A stretch of 7,877 bases of DNA from Mariprofundaceae bacterium (GCA_030950965.1 JAUZQP010000217.1:1-7877); one strand, 5' to 3'. Counted from the first letter of the stretch, positions 1-7,358 are shown. A program made the numbers and translations. Notes: generated by a model not told the origin, from the sequence alone.

Positions 1-854
1 CGACACAGGGTCTCCAGTTGTTCTGACAAGGTCGTGAAGTGCTGGCTAACCTGCTGCTGTAAACGACCATCACTGGCATCCATAACAAAGGCATCTTCGC
101 CATCATGGACACGGTATTGGCGTTGATCGGGTAATTGCCGCTCCAAAGGGTCAAATACATGGCACAGCAAGCATATACAATGGCGTGCCAACCATCGAAG
201 CTGCTGCTGGCAACGAGCATCTAAATCACGAAAATCACTGACGATCACCAGCGTAGTGCCAGGGTGTGCCAAGCGGCGTAAGCGCAGCAAAACAAGGAAT
301 AGCTTATCGTCTGGCTGTTCATTCAGGGATTGCCGAGGTTGTGACCAGACATCCGCCTCACAGCAACGGTAAAGCCATTGCAACACGGCTTTTTTGCCGC
401 GTGCAGGGCGCAGCTCTTGGTGTCCATCGCGGGAGAAGATCAAACCACCCAGGCGATCACCTCGGGTAATCCCTGCCCATGCAAGCAACGCGGCAAAATG
501 GCTCGCCTGCACCGCTTTCAAACGTCCACGGGTGGCAAACATCATGCTAGGGCGGTAATCAAGGCAGAGTAACAACGGGCGTTCGCGTTCTTCGCGGAAC
601 AATTTGATATGCGGCGTGCCTTTGCGCGCTGTCACCTTCCAATCAATGGTGCTGATATCGTCGCCCACTTGATAGTGGCGCACTTCGTCAAACTCCATAC
701 CGCGTCCACGCAAATGGGAACGATGCGCGCCACTAAAGGCTGCGGCTTGCTGTAAAGGGTGCAACCGCAACATGCGTGCTTGCTGCTGCAAGGCAACCAA
801 TTCAGGCAGATGAAGCGTAATGGCAGATGATGGTGGGGACGATTTAACAGGCAT
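1..854 (-). CDS. DUF58 domain protein, 3' end beyond window
   Basis: The reading frame is open from an ATG at 854 to the left edge, giving 284 codons with no stop, so the C-terminus is missing. The DUF58 signature is clear. Residues about 49-93 carry G-x-G-x-EF-x-E-x-R-x-Y, then GDD-x4-IDW-x-x-TAR, then a lysine and the EER-ER stretch. A von Willebrand A-like core follows, with a degenerate metal-site motif LDYRPSM at 98-104 and the strand TTLVIVSDFRDLD at 200-212. There is no signal peptide or membrane span, so it is probably cytoplasmic. Family members usually sit beside a MoxR-type AAA+ ATPase and are linked to metalloenzyme or envelope maturation, but the biochemical role is unsettled. 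No MoxR gene is visible here; one could lie elsewhere. An AGGA lies 4 nt before the ATG. A GTG 13 codons upstream is a less likely start, and a stop in frame lies just before it. The 106-bp gap to the upstream gene leaves it open whether it shares that operon. Confidence 0.9.
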   Translation of the reverse strand, partial: MPVKSSPPSSAITLHLPELVALQQQARMLRLHPLQQAAAFSGAHRSHLRGRGMEFDEVRHYQVGDDISTIDWKVTARKGTPHIKLFREERERPLLLCLDYRPSMMFATRGRLKAVQASHFAALLAWAGITRGDRLGGLIFSRDGHQELRPARGKKAVLQWLYRCCEADVWSQPRQSLNEQPDDKLFLVLLRLRRLAHPGTTLVIVSDFRDLDARCQQQLRWLARHCICLLCHVFDPLERQLPDQRQYRVHDGEDAFVMDASDGRLQQQVSQHFTTLSEQLETLC

Positions 855-931
855 GGCTTCCTGCCACTCCGTACGATGAAATATCTTGGTCACAGCGCGT
901 CATAAAGCCATGCCCGTTTATTGTGGGGATC

Positions 932-944
932 ACATGTTCCATGT
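932..944. repeat. short 5-3-5 dyad in intergenic gap
   Basis: ACATG, TTC, CATGT forms a perfect 5-bp inverted repeat in the 106-bp gap between the zinc-ribbon gene stop and the DUF58 start. Its place ahead of a gene would fit an operator. At this length chance is a real alternative, and I see no convincing -35/-10 pair beside it. Confidence 0.25.
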
Positions 945-960
945 TAAACACCAGCTAAAA

Positions 961-1971
961 TTATTTCCCTGCCACGGCGCGAATGGCTACCTTTTGGCTT
1001 CCTAGGCTGGCAACATTGTGCATCACCAAGGTAAAGGGATGCAATTCACCGCCAGCGACAGCCTCATGATCGGTCCAGGCAACATCGGGAGCAACGGGAT
1101 GCCCCACAACGATGGCAACATGGTTAGGCAAAATAGAGGGCAAAACGATGGGCTTACTTTGAGGGTCATCAAAACGCACCTCAAACATAGGAATAGGCAG
1201 CGCCAAGGTCAGCCTGTTTTGAATATGCCCCGCGATAATTAACACCGACTTGCCTTGGTCATCCTTAGACCAGCGCGGCTGAATGGCGGCTGGGTCAATA
1301 TACCAATCCGTTCCGCTAGCCGTTTTACTCAAGCCCGTTTGTAATAATAGACTGCGAACCATGGGCTGATGCATCCACGCATCTCGTTTCACCCACAATC
1401 CAGCGGCAATAAAAATAATGAGAATCAGACTGATCCACGGCCAAATACGATGCTTCTTCAGTTTAGGCGCTTGAATGGTGGATAGTGCCTTCTCAAACTG
1501 GGTGTCGGTACTTTTTTCGCCGATGTCGTCTAGCGGCACTTTCTTTGGGTTATAACCAGCGGCACGCTCTTGGGCAGGATTAATCGGCGTTGATTCAGTG
1601 CCTTCGTCGGTGTCAGGCAACACCATATCGGAATCATCCAACCCCTCGACTGACAAGGGTTCCTCATCAGCACTAAAATCAAGCTTGTCACTATCATCGA
1701 ATACCAACTTATCATCATCACTATCAAAGCTTAGTTCATCGCCGCTATCAAGATTAAATTCATCATGATTCGTCACCGCAGGCGCAACCACAGGTGCTGG
1801 CTCTTGAGGCTGCGGAGCTTCGTTAAGGGTAGGCTTTGCTTCGGTTTGAGATACCTTCCCCTCCATATCCATATAAAATTCACCCTTGCAGCGGCAGCAG
1901 GTGCACAAGAGACCTGAGCTGGTAAGCGGGACATTGTATTCAGTATGGCAGGAAGGACAGCTAATTAACAT
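961..1971 (-). CDS. MJ0042-type zinc-ribbon membrane protein with DUF3426-like C-terminal domain
   Basis: This is a 336-residue protein in three parts. Residues 1-32 are a zinc ribbon of the zinc_ribbon_4/5 (MJ0042) type, with likely ligands C5, C8, C25 and C28. C23 and C26 are extra cysteines. Residues about 69-127 are a very acidic low-complexity linker with loose repeats of the form (D/E)xLxFD. A single hydrophobic span lies at about 176-194 after a basic K-L-K-K-H-R stretch. Positives on the N-terminal side suggest the zinc ribbon is cytoplasmic and residues 195-336 periplasmic. The C-terminal part, with its P-x-F/Y-E-V strand pattern and late H-P-F segment, resembles DUF3426. The function of this architecture is unknown. 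An in-frame stop lies three codons upstream of the ATG, so this start is forced, but it has no good Shine-Dalgarno. It lies 37 nt after the kinase stop, which fits the same transcript and perhaps re-initiation. Confidence 0.88.
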   Translation of the reverse strand: MLISCPSCHTEYNVPLTSSGLLCTCCRCKGEFYMDMEGKVSQTEAKPTLNEAPQPQEPAPVVAPAVTNHDEFNLDSGDELSFDSDDDKLVFDDSDKLDFSADEEPLSVEGLDDSDMVLPDTDEGTESTPINPAQERAAGYNPKKVPLDDIGEKSTDTQFEKALSTIQAPKLKKHRIWPWISLILIIFIAAGLWVKRDAWMHQPMVRSLLLQTGLSKTASGTDWYIDPAAIQPRWSKDDQGKSVLIIAGHIQNRLTLALPIPMFEVRFDDPQSKPIVLPSILPNHVAIVVGHPVAPDVAWTDHEAVAGGELHPFTLVMHNVASLGSQKVAIRAVAGK

Positions 1972-2008
1972 TGCGCAGCATCATAATCGCCATAAATCAA
2001 GGTGCAAG

Positions 2009-4087
2009 TCACGCATCCTCCGCCAGCATCTGACGGATGATTTTGCTCAACTCACCAATCCGAAGTGGCTTAAGAACCAATCGGGTTTTTTCATCCTCTT
2101 CCACCTGCTGTTCAAAGTACTCCTGATCGTAACCCGTAATGAAAATAACAGGCAATGATTCACGAATACAACGCATGCGCTCCACGGCTTCGATGCCACT
2201 GAGTTCAGGCATGATGATGTCAGTCACCACCAGATCAATGCTATCACTATGATCTTCATAGTAACGCATCGCTTCTAAACCATTGCGGGCTTCAATAACC
2301 TTGTAGTTTAACGAACTCAGAATTTTACTTGTAATGGCAAGCACCTCTGTTTCATCATCTACCAGTAAGATGACGAAGGGTTGGTTTTCTTGCTCAACAT
2401 CGACGACCTCTTTCGCTGCCGCTACTGGTGCTTCATCTGCTACTGCAATAGGAATATAGATAGAGAACTGCGTATCGCCAGGCTTGCTATCCACTTGGAT
2501 CGTTCCGCCTAAGCGTTCGATAACACCGAACACCGCTGCCAAACCCAAGCCTGTGCCTTCGCCCGTGTCTTTACTGGTATAGAACGGCTCAAAAATATGA
2601 GTTTTGTCTTTTTCTCGGATGCCAATACCATTATCTCGAACAATTATTTGAGCATAATGGCGAACACCCACCGCCGAACTTTGCGCAATAAAATCAGCGG
2701 TTCCCGTCCCAGATTTAAGCTGAATGCTAATTTTCCCATGTTGAGCATGCCGTAGGGCATCATGAGAGTTCTGCACCAGATGCAATAACATTTGCTGAAT
2801 TTGTGCCGTATCGGCTCGCACCATCAAAATTTGTTCACAAACATCCACCGAGAATGCAATATTTTCTGGAATTGACAAACGCCCCAAAGTGCAGGTTTCT
2901 TGAATCAGGGTGTTTAACTCCAACACTTTCTCTTCCACCCAATCCTTGCGTGCAAATACCATCAGCATTTGAATCATCTCGGCCGCTTTAAAACCTTGCT
3001 GCTCGGCACTATCAAGGTATTTCATCATCTCCTCATCGTTCGGGTAGAGCATTTTTGCTAGGTATAAATTACCCGTCATGCCTGCTAAAATATTGTTAAA
3101 CTCGTGGGAAATACCACCGACCAGCGTACTCACAGCCTCCATCTTTTGCGATTGCAGCACCTGCTTCGACATGTACTCTTGTTGCGTCAAATCGCGGTAT
3201 AGGCCGATAAAATTACTCACCCCGCCTTGGCGGTCAAACACAGGAGAGATGGACAAGCTCACCGCTTTAAGCTGTCCATCACGGCAGCGGTTGATTAAAC
3301 GCCCCTCCCATACTCCCCCAGCCATAATGCGTTCCCACATATCAGCATAGAGCTCGTTATCGTGTTGGTTACTTTTTAATAGGGAGGTGGGTTTCCCCAT
3401 GACTTCCGAGGGAGCATAGCCCCACATATGGCAATAAGCTGGATTGACGTATTCAATCACGCCTTCGGTATTGCATATAACGACAGGCTCCATTGCCGCA
3501 TCCAACGCTTGAGAAAGTTTGAGTAAACGACTGGCACGGTTGGCAATAGTCAGTTGCAGCTCTTGCCGTTCGCCTTGGTGTCGCTCGCGCTCTTCGAGTT
3601 GACGCGTGATGTCTTGCACAGACAGTAACAACAGGTTTTTACCCGCCACAACAATCGCGATCAGCGACAGTGATGCAGTCAGTTGCGCGCCATCACAACG
3701 CAGCATAGACGCTTCATCTTGGTGGGTGATAAGGCTGCTGCGCACCCGTTGACGGCGGACCTGGAATTCACTCATAATCTGTGGATAGGCAGGGAAAATC
3801 TGCTCAACATTCTGTGGTAAGGATGCTTGATCACAGCCAAAAATATGATGCGCCTCAGCGTTCATACTCTGAATATCACCATCGGTGTTAGCAACCACCA
3901 TGCCATTGGTTGCATACTCAAACAACGCCAAAAAGCGGTCTCTACTCTCTTTTAGCGATCCTTGGGCCGTGCGTAACTGTTCGCTGGCGTGCTGCCACTG
4001 GGCTTGCACACGGTTGGCTTGATTCAAAGCACTTTCGAGGATCGCAATGCGATCTTTTAGTCCATCGATCAGCGTTTGTTCGTTCAT
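2009..4087 (-). CDS. soluble hybrid histidine kinase: PAS-PAS-HisKA-HATPase-receiver
   Basis: This 692-residue kinase has no membrane span or signal peptide, so it senses a cytoplasmic signal. An N-terminal coiled coil spans about 5-50. PAS 1 lies at about 50-165, a helical linker at 160-195, and PAS 2 at about 195-305 with the typical W-E-G-R-L-x-N-R-x-x-D-G segment. The phosphoacceptor is H328 in G-G-I-S-H-E-F-N-N, an NtrB-like H box. ATP-binding motifs are the N box (N440, D443), DNGIGI at 485-490, the F box FEPFYTSK at 499-506 and GTGLGL at 511-516. A complete receiver spans 571-690, with acidic pair D577/D578, phosphoacceptor D623, T651 and K673. There is no output or HPt domain, so onward transfer to a separate HPt or regulator, or feedback within the kinase, is likely. 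The ATG overlaps the stop of the upstream diiron-fold gene by 4 nt (ATGA) and has no Shine-Dalgarno, which points to translational coupling. The ligand of the PAS domains cannot be told from sequence. Confidence 0.95.
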   Translation of the reverse strand: MNEQTLIDGLKDRIAILESALNQANRVQAQWQHASEQLRTAQGSLKESRDRFLALFEYATNGMVVANTDGDIQSMNAEAHHIFGCDQASLPQNVEQIFPAYPQIMSEFQVRRQRVRSSLITHQDEASMLRCDGAQLTASLSLIAIVVAGKNLLLLSVQDITRQLEERERHQGERQELQLTIANRASRLLKLSQALDAAMEPVVICNTEGVIEYVNPAYCHMWGYAPSEVMGKPTSLLKSNQHDNELYADMWERIMAGGVWEGRLINRCRDGQLKAVSLSISPVFDRQGGVSNFIGLYRDLTQQEYMSKQVLQSQKMEAVSTLVGGISHEFNNILAGMTGNLYLAKMLYPNDEEMMKYLDSAEQQGFKAAEMIQMLMVFARKDWVEEKVLELNTLIQETCTLGRLSIPENIAFSVDVCEQILMVRADTAQIQQMLLHLVQNSHDALRHAQHGKISIQLKSGTGTADFIAQSSAVGVRHYAQIIVRDNGIGIREKDKTHIFEPFYTSKDTGEGTGLGLAAVFGVIERLGGTIQVDSKPGDTQFSIYIPIAVADEAPVAAAKEVVDVEQENQPFVILLVDDETEVLAITSKILSSLNYKVIEARNGLEAMRYYEDHSDSIDLVVTDIIMPELSGIEAVERMRCIRESLPVIFITGYDQEYFEQQVEEDEKTRLVLKPLRIGELSKIIRQMLAEDA

Positions 4088-4860
4088 GATAATTCGGGGT
4101 ACAAAATATCAGTCCCACATTGCAAGTTTTTTAAATAGCGTAAGGCATCTACCACCATGTCGGGGGGAATAATCGAGCCATGTTGCGGTAAGATCGCCTT
4201 AATAGGAAGGTTCTCAATTTTATGCACGAAGCCACGGGCTGCGATATTAGATGCCATATAGTCCATGTGAAACATATTCATGTTTTGGCTATGGCTGGCA
4301 AAATCTTGGCAGACCAAGGTCCAATCCAAACTCAATGCCGCCCAAATATCACCCGAAAAAAGGAAGCCTGCGCAAGGATCCCACGTCGCAAATGCAGCGG
4401 GGGAGTGCAAATGCGATGCGGTAATGAAGTGCAGCTCGTGACCATCACCGCAGTCAAATACAGGATGTTGTTCAATATCGTGGTAGCGGTAATCGGCACA
4501 ACCATAATGCGGCAGCAGAACATGGGCACGTGGCGAGGTGATGATACATAGGTCAGGGTTTAGCTCCAACCACGCTGGTAACGATGCTGCAACATCAGGA
4601 TCTTGGTGGCACAGCACCAGCGCGGTGATGCACGCTGGCTCGATGATTTGAGCGACGCGTTGCTGCACTTGTGCCGTGTGCAGGGGCGAGCCAGGATCGA
4701 CCAAAATATAATGCTCGCCCGAATGAATCAAATAAACATTGCAGCGAAAGGCTGTTTGGTGGCTGATGCCCAGCCAATATACTTTATGCCCGTCCTCACT
4801 AAACAACAGCGTGGGCTGCGACATATCGACACTAATTTCGGATAAAATAGATGAGCTCAC
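4084..4860 (-). CDS. stand-alone flavodiiron/ODP-type metallo-beta-lactamase-fold diiron protein
   Basis: With the GTG start this protein has 258 residues, the size of one flavodiiron (ODP-family) beta-lactamase-like domain. It has no flavodoxin, rubredoxin or membrane segment. Likely metal ligands keep flavodiiron spacing: H85-x-D87-x-D89, H152 in L-H-S-P, D171 in LFSGD, and H227 in LPQHG. The usual H-x-E-x-D-H is changed to H-x-D-x-D-V, so one canonical histidine is replaced by V90 and the glutamate by aspartate. Flavodiiron enzymes reduce O2 or NO but need the flavodoxin FMN as electron source. Domains of this kind without it can be oxygen-binding sensors, as in the spirochaete chemotaxis protein ODP. 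The 4-nt overlap with a PAS kinase supports a sensor role here, which is inference. The start at GTG 4860 is preferred because GGAGG lies 5 nt upstream; an ATG 12 codons downstream has no such site. The frame stays open upstream into rnr, but that part is an overlap shadow. Confidence 0.88.
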   Translation of the reverse strand: MSSSILSEISVDMSQPTLLFSEDGHKVYWLGISHQTAFRCNVYLIHSGEHYILVDPGSPLHTAQVQQRVAQIIEPACITALVLCHQDPDVAASLPAWLELNPDLCIITSPRAHVLLPHYGCADYRYHDIEQHPVFDCGDGHELHFITASHLHSPAAFATWDPCAGFLFSGDIWAALSLDWTLVCQDFASHSQNMNMFHMDYMASNIAARGFVHKIENLPIKAILPQHGSIIPPDMVVDALRYLKNLQCGTDILYPELS

Positions 4861-4865
4861 AGTCG

Positions 4866-4870
4866 CCTCC
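4866..4870 (-). promoter_or_regulatory. Shine-Dalgarno that sets the GTG start of the diiron-fold gene
   Basis: GGAGG on the minus strand lies 5 nt before GTG 4860, inside the short gap after the rnr stop. It decides the start, since the ATGs upstream lie inside rnr and the next ATG (4824) has no comparable site. Confidence 0.8.
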
Positions 4871-4876
4871 AGCGTG

Positions 4877-7138
4877 TTATTTTTCGACCAGACTAAGGTT
4901 AATTTGACCCAATGTAGGGTCACAATTATCAATACGTACAGTAACAGTATCGCCCAATGATAGCAGCAATCCACCGCGTGGTGAACGAAGGCAATGACGA
5001 TGCTCGTCCCATTCAAAATCGCCGGGGAGTTTGTCCAAGGCAATCGAACCTTCGGCGCAGCTTTCCAGCAACTCGAAAAAGACGCGGCGTTTAGTGATGC
5101 CAGAAACCAAGGCCACCATCTCTTCACCGGTATGTTGACCGTGGTAAAGGGCTGCAAGCATGTCTCGTGCATCCCATTCAGCCCGTTGCGCTACCCGTTC
5201 GCGTCCTGAAATATGCGAACCAATCGCTGCCAACTCCTTTTTTTGTTCGCCATAGGGGTCAGCTTGATGACGCAACATAGCCTTCACTTGGCGATGGATG
5301 GTAAGGTCGGCATAGCGACGAATGGGGCTGGTAAAATGGCAATAGTTGCGATACGCCAAACCAAAATGCCCTTGATTATTCGTGTTATAACTGGCCTGCT
5401 GCATGCTACGTAACATCAAACGATGCAGCACATGCCCCCACGGTTGTCGATCGGCCAAATACAACACCCGTTGCAGGTCGGCTGGGCGGAAACTACCACC
5501 CTTACGCGGCAGAGGAATGGGTAAGCCAAGCGGTGCGAGAAACTCATTGAGCTGATTCACGGCTGTCATCTCTGGTGCGGGATGCGTGCGGTAGAGGAAG
5601 GGCTTTTTATTTTTCTCCAGCTCTTCAGCAACGGCAATATTGGTCGCCAACATCATCTCTTCAATCATGCGGTGGGCAATATTGCGTTCACTGCGTTTGA
5701 TTGCTGTGACCTTGCCATACTCCAGCACCATGGTGGACTCGGGAAGATCAAGTTCCAACGCACCGCGCTGTTCGCGTTGCAGCAACAGCCTGCGTGTGAG
5801 TGACAGACCATGATGAAGCATGTCCCGAATCAGCGGTTCATCAACAGCTGTTTGATCATGCTCTTCCAGCCAACGCGCTACTTGATGGTAGGTTAAACGA
5901 GCGCGCGAACGAATGATACCCTCGTACATACGCACCGAGCGACAACGACCATTGGCATCCATACGCATGCGTACCACCATCGCCAGACGCACCACATAAG
6001 GGTTCAACGAGCATAAGCCATTGGACAAAGCCTCTGGCAGCATGGGGATAACGCGGTCAGGGAAGTAAAACGAGTTGCCGCGCTCTTTCGCCTCGGTATC
6101 CAAAGCACCACCTTGGCGGACGTAATGCGCCACATCGGCAATCGCCACCCATAACTCATAACCTTCACCACGCGGAGTCACGCAAATGGCATCATCAAAA
6201 TCCCGTGCATCAGCACCATCAATAGTGACAAAAGGAATGTGCGTGAAATCCTGCCGTGTTTGATGTTGGCTGGCATCGACTTCACGCGGACATTGACGCG
6301 ATTCACGCAACACAGGGTCGGGAAAGTCGTTGGGCAGTTGGTGTTCCTGTTGTACAATATCAATCAGCGAGGTGGCATCCATGTTTTGACCGAGCACTTC
6401 CAGCACAGCACCGCGCAAAGGGTGGCTGTCACGATCAAACGACAACTTCACCCAATCACCATGATTCGCGTCCTTGAGTTTGTCAGCATCGACTAAAATA
6501 CTGCGTGGAAAGCGGCGCGAACGCGGATTTGCCAGCACAATGCTGCCTGAGCGTTCGATGCGCGCTACCATTTCGCTAGGTGCTGGTTCGAGCACGCGGA
6601 CAAAGCGACCCGAGTCGCGACCACGGAAGTTTTCCAAGGCTACTTCGATCCGATCGCCGTGAATCAGCTCACGAATCTCATTTTGCGGCATGTACACATC
6701 TTCGCTGCGCCCAGCCACGCGCAGAAACCCGAACCCATCAGGGTGCACCTCCAACAAGCCTGATTCATAGCGCGCAGCACTACGAATCAACGGCCCTTTC
6801 TGTACTAATTCCCCCTTACGAATCAAATGCTTGATGCGTAATTGAAACGCCCTAATATCGTCGCTTTTATGAAGCCCTAAGGCACGAGAAAGCTCTTTTG
6901 GCGCACAGCTATGGCCCGCTTGACGATCCAAATAACGCAATAACTCACCTGTGTGCAGGCGTTTATCTTGCCCGGCTTCAGACGCAGGTGCGTTAGCCCA
7001 CGGATTTTCACGAGCCCCTTGATCCTGCTTGCTCTGCGGGCGTTCGGGTGATCCCTCACGTTTGCGAGCGGTTCGTTTAATGCTGCGGCGATCAGGACGC
7101 TTATGGTCGGATCGTTTACTATGTTTTTTCGTTGACAC
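4877..7138 (-). CDS. rnr: ribonuclease R (3'-5' exoribonuclease, RNB family)
   Basis: This is a 753-residue RNase II/R-family enzyme that degrades structured RNA from the 3' end to nucleoside monophosphates. Domain order is a basic, disordered tail (1-35), a winged-helix region (about 62-115), two cold-shock domains (about 125-185 and 190-250; H-P-D-G-F-G-F at 132-138), the RNB catalytic domain (about 295-615) and an S1 domain (about 668-750). The metal-binding acids are D307, D313, D315 and D316 in the D-G-A-D-A-R-D-F-D-D signature. The conserved HFTSPIRRYADL lies at 601-612. The winged-helix region and length favour RNase R over RNase II. The protein ends right after the S1 domain and lacks the lysine-rich C-terminal tail of the E. 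coli enzyme; its basic stretch is at the N-terminus. The start codon is GTG, with AAGGAG 7 nt upstream. It looks like the first gene of an operon with the diiron-fold and kinase genes, not next to rlmB as in many gammaproteobacteria. Confidence 0.97.
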   Translation of the reverse strand: MSTKKHSKRSDHKRPDRRSIKRTARKREGSPERPQSKQDQGARENPWANAPASEAGQDKRLHTGELLRYLDRQAGHSCAPKELSRALGLHKSDDIRAFQLRIKHLIRKGELVQKGPLIRSAARYESGLLEVHPDGFGFLRVAGRSEDVYMPQNEIRELIHGDRIEVALENFRGRDSGRFVRVLEPAPSEMVARIERSGSIVLANPRSRRFPRSILVDADKLKDANHGDWVKLSFDRDSHPLRGAVLEVLGQNMDATSLIDIVQQEHQLPNDFPDPVLRESRQCPREVDASQHQTRQDFTHIPFVTIDGADARDFDDAICVTPRGEGYELWVAIADVAHYVRQGGALDTEAKERGNSFYFPDRVIPMLPEALSNGLCSLNPYVVRLAMVVRMRMDANGRCRSVRMYEGIIRSRARLTYHQVARWLEEHDQTAVDEPLIRDMLHHGLSLTRRLLLQREQRGALELDLPESTMVLEYGKVTAIKRSERNIAHRMIEEMMLATNIAVAEELEKNKKPFLYRTHPAPEMTAVNQLNEFLAPLGLPIPLPRKGGSFRPADLQRVLYLADRQPWGHVLHRLMLRSMQQASYNTNNQGHFGLAYRNYCHFTSPIRRYADLTIHRQVKAMLRHQADPYGEQKKELAAIGSHISGRERVAQRAEWDARDMLAALYHGQHTGEEMVALVSGITKRRVFFELLESCAEGSIALDKLPGDFEWDEHRHCLRSPRGGLLLSLGDTVTVRIDNCDPTLGQINLSLVEK

Positions 7139-7159
7139 GAAGAAACTCCTTTATACTAT
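7132..7159 (+). promoter_or_regulatory. probable sigma70 promoter of tRNA-Leu
   Basis: A perfect TTGACA at 7132-7137 is followed, after 16 bp, by TACTAT at 7154-7159. The overlapping TATACT at 7152 looks more like consensus but leaves only 14 bp. The following GCGCGCC (7161-7167) is a GC-rich discriminator typical of stringently controlled stable-RNA promoters. The expected start is near 7165-7167, a few bases before the mature tRNA 5' end. The -35 box lies in codons 1-3 of rnr. Confidence 0.7.
7146..7151 (-). promoter_or_regulatory. Shine-Dalgarno of rnr
   Basis: AAGGAG on the minus strand lies 7 nt before the GTG at 7138. It supports the non-ATG start and sits inside the tRNA-Leu promoter spacer on the other strand. 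Confidence 0.85.
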
Positions 7160-7171
7160 TGCGCGCCTCTT

Positions 7172-7259
<88 letters not shown>

Positions 7260-7263
7260 GACA

Positions 7264-7277
7264 CCTACGAAAGTAGG
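7264..7277 (+). other. GNRA-tetraloop hairpin just 3' of the tRNA
   Basis: CCTAC, GAAA, GTAGG makes a perfect 5-bp stem with a GAAA tetraloop, 4 nt after the CCA end and 3 nt before the terminator stem. In the tRNA precursor it would place a stable structure between the mature end and the terminator and could affect 3' trimming. It is seen directly; the role is inferred. Confidence 0.55.
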
Positions 7278-7280
7278 GAA

Positions 7281-7314
7281 AGCTCGTTACGCCTTGCGCT
7301 GACGGGCTTTTTTT
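7281..7314 (+). terminator. rho-independent terminator of tRNA-Leu
   Basis: AGCTCG (7281-7286) pairs with CGGGCT (7303-7308), with one G-U pair. The loop holds an inner CGC/GCG stem, and a run of seven T ends at 7314. On the minus strand the same hairpin is followed by TTCCCT, with no U-run, so it should not stop transcripts running toward rnr. Confidence 0.8.
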
Positions 7315-7358
7315 ATTTTTTATTCAATGCTAACTTTACGCTGTAAATATTCGTTTTT

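Noticed and set aside
844..942. 32-codon minus-strand ORF between the zinc-ribbon and DUF58 genes
   Set aside because: It is very short, has no Shine-Dalgarno, no recognisable motif, and overlaps the DUF58 start in another frame.
1886..2158. 90-codon plus-strand ORF across the kinase/zinc-ribbon junction
   Set aside because: It is antisense to two well-supported genes, with no family resemblance and no plausible start signal.
4861..5172. Upstream extension of the diiron-fold reading frame to an ATG at 5172 (362 residues)
   Set aside because: It overlaps the rnr 3' end, lacks family similarity in its first 104 residues, and the GTG at 4860 has a strong Shine-Dalgarno.
6178..6834. Several 60-85 codon ORFs on both strands inside rnr
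   Set aside because: They are other-frame shadows of a clear RNase R coding sequence.
7335..7347. TTTAC-GCT-GTAAA dyad after the tRNA terminator
   Set aside because: A 5-bp dyad in AT-rich DNA is common by chance and has no gene start next to it.
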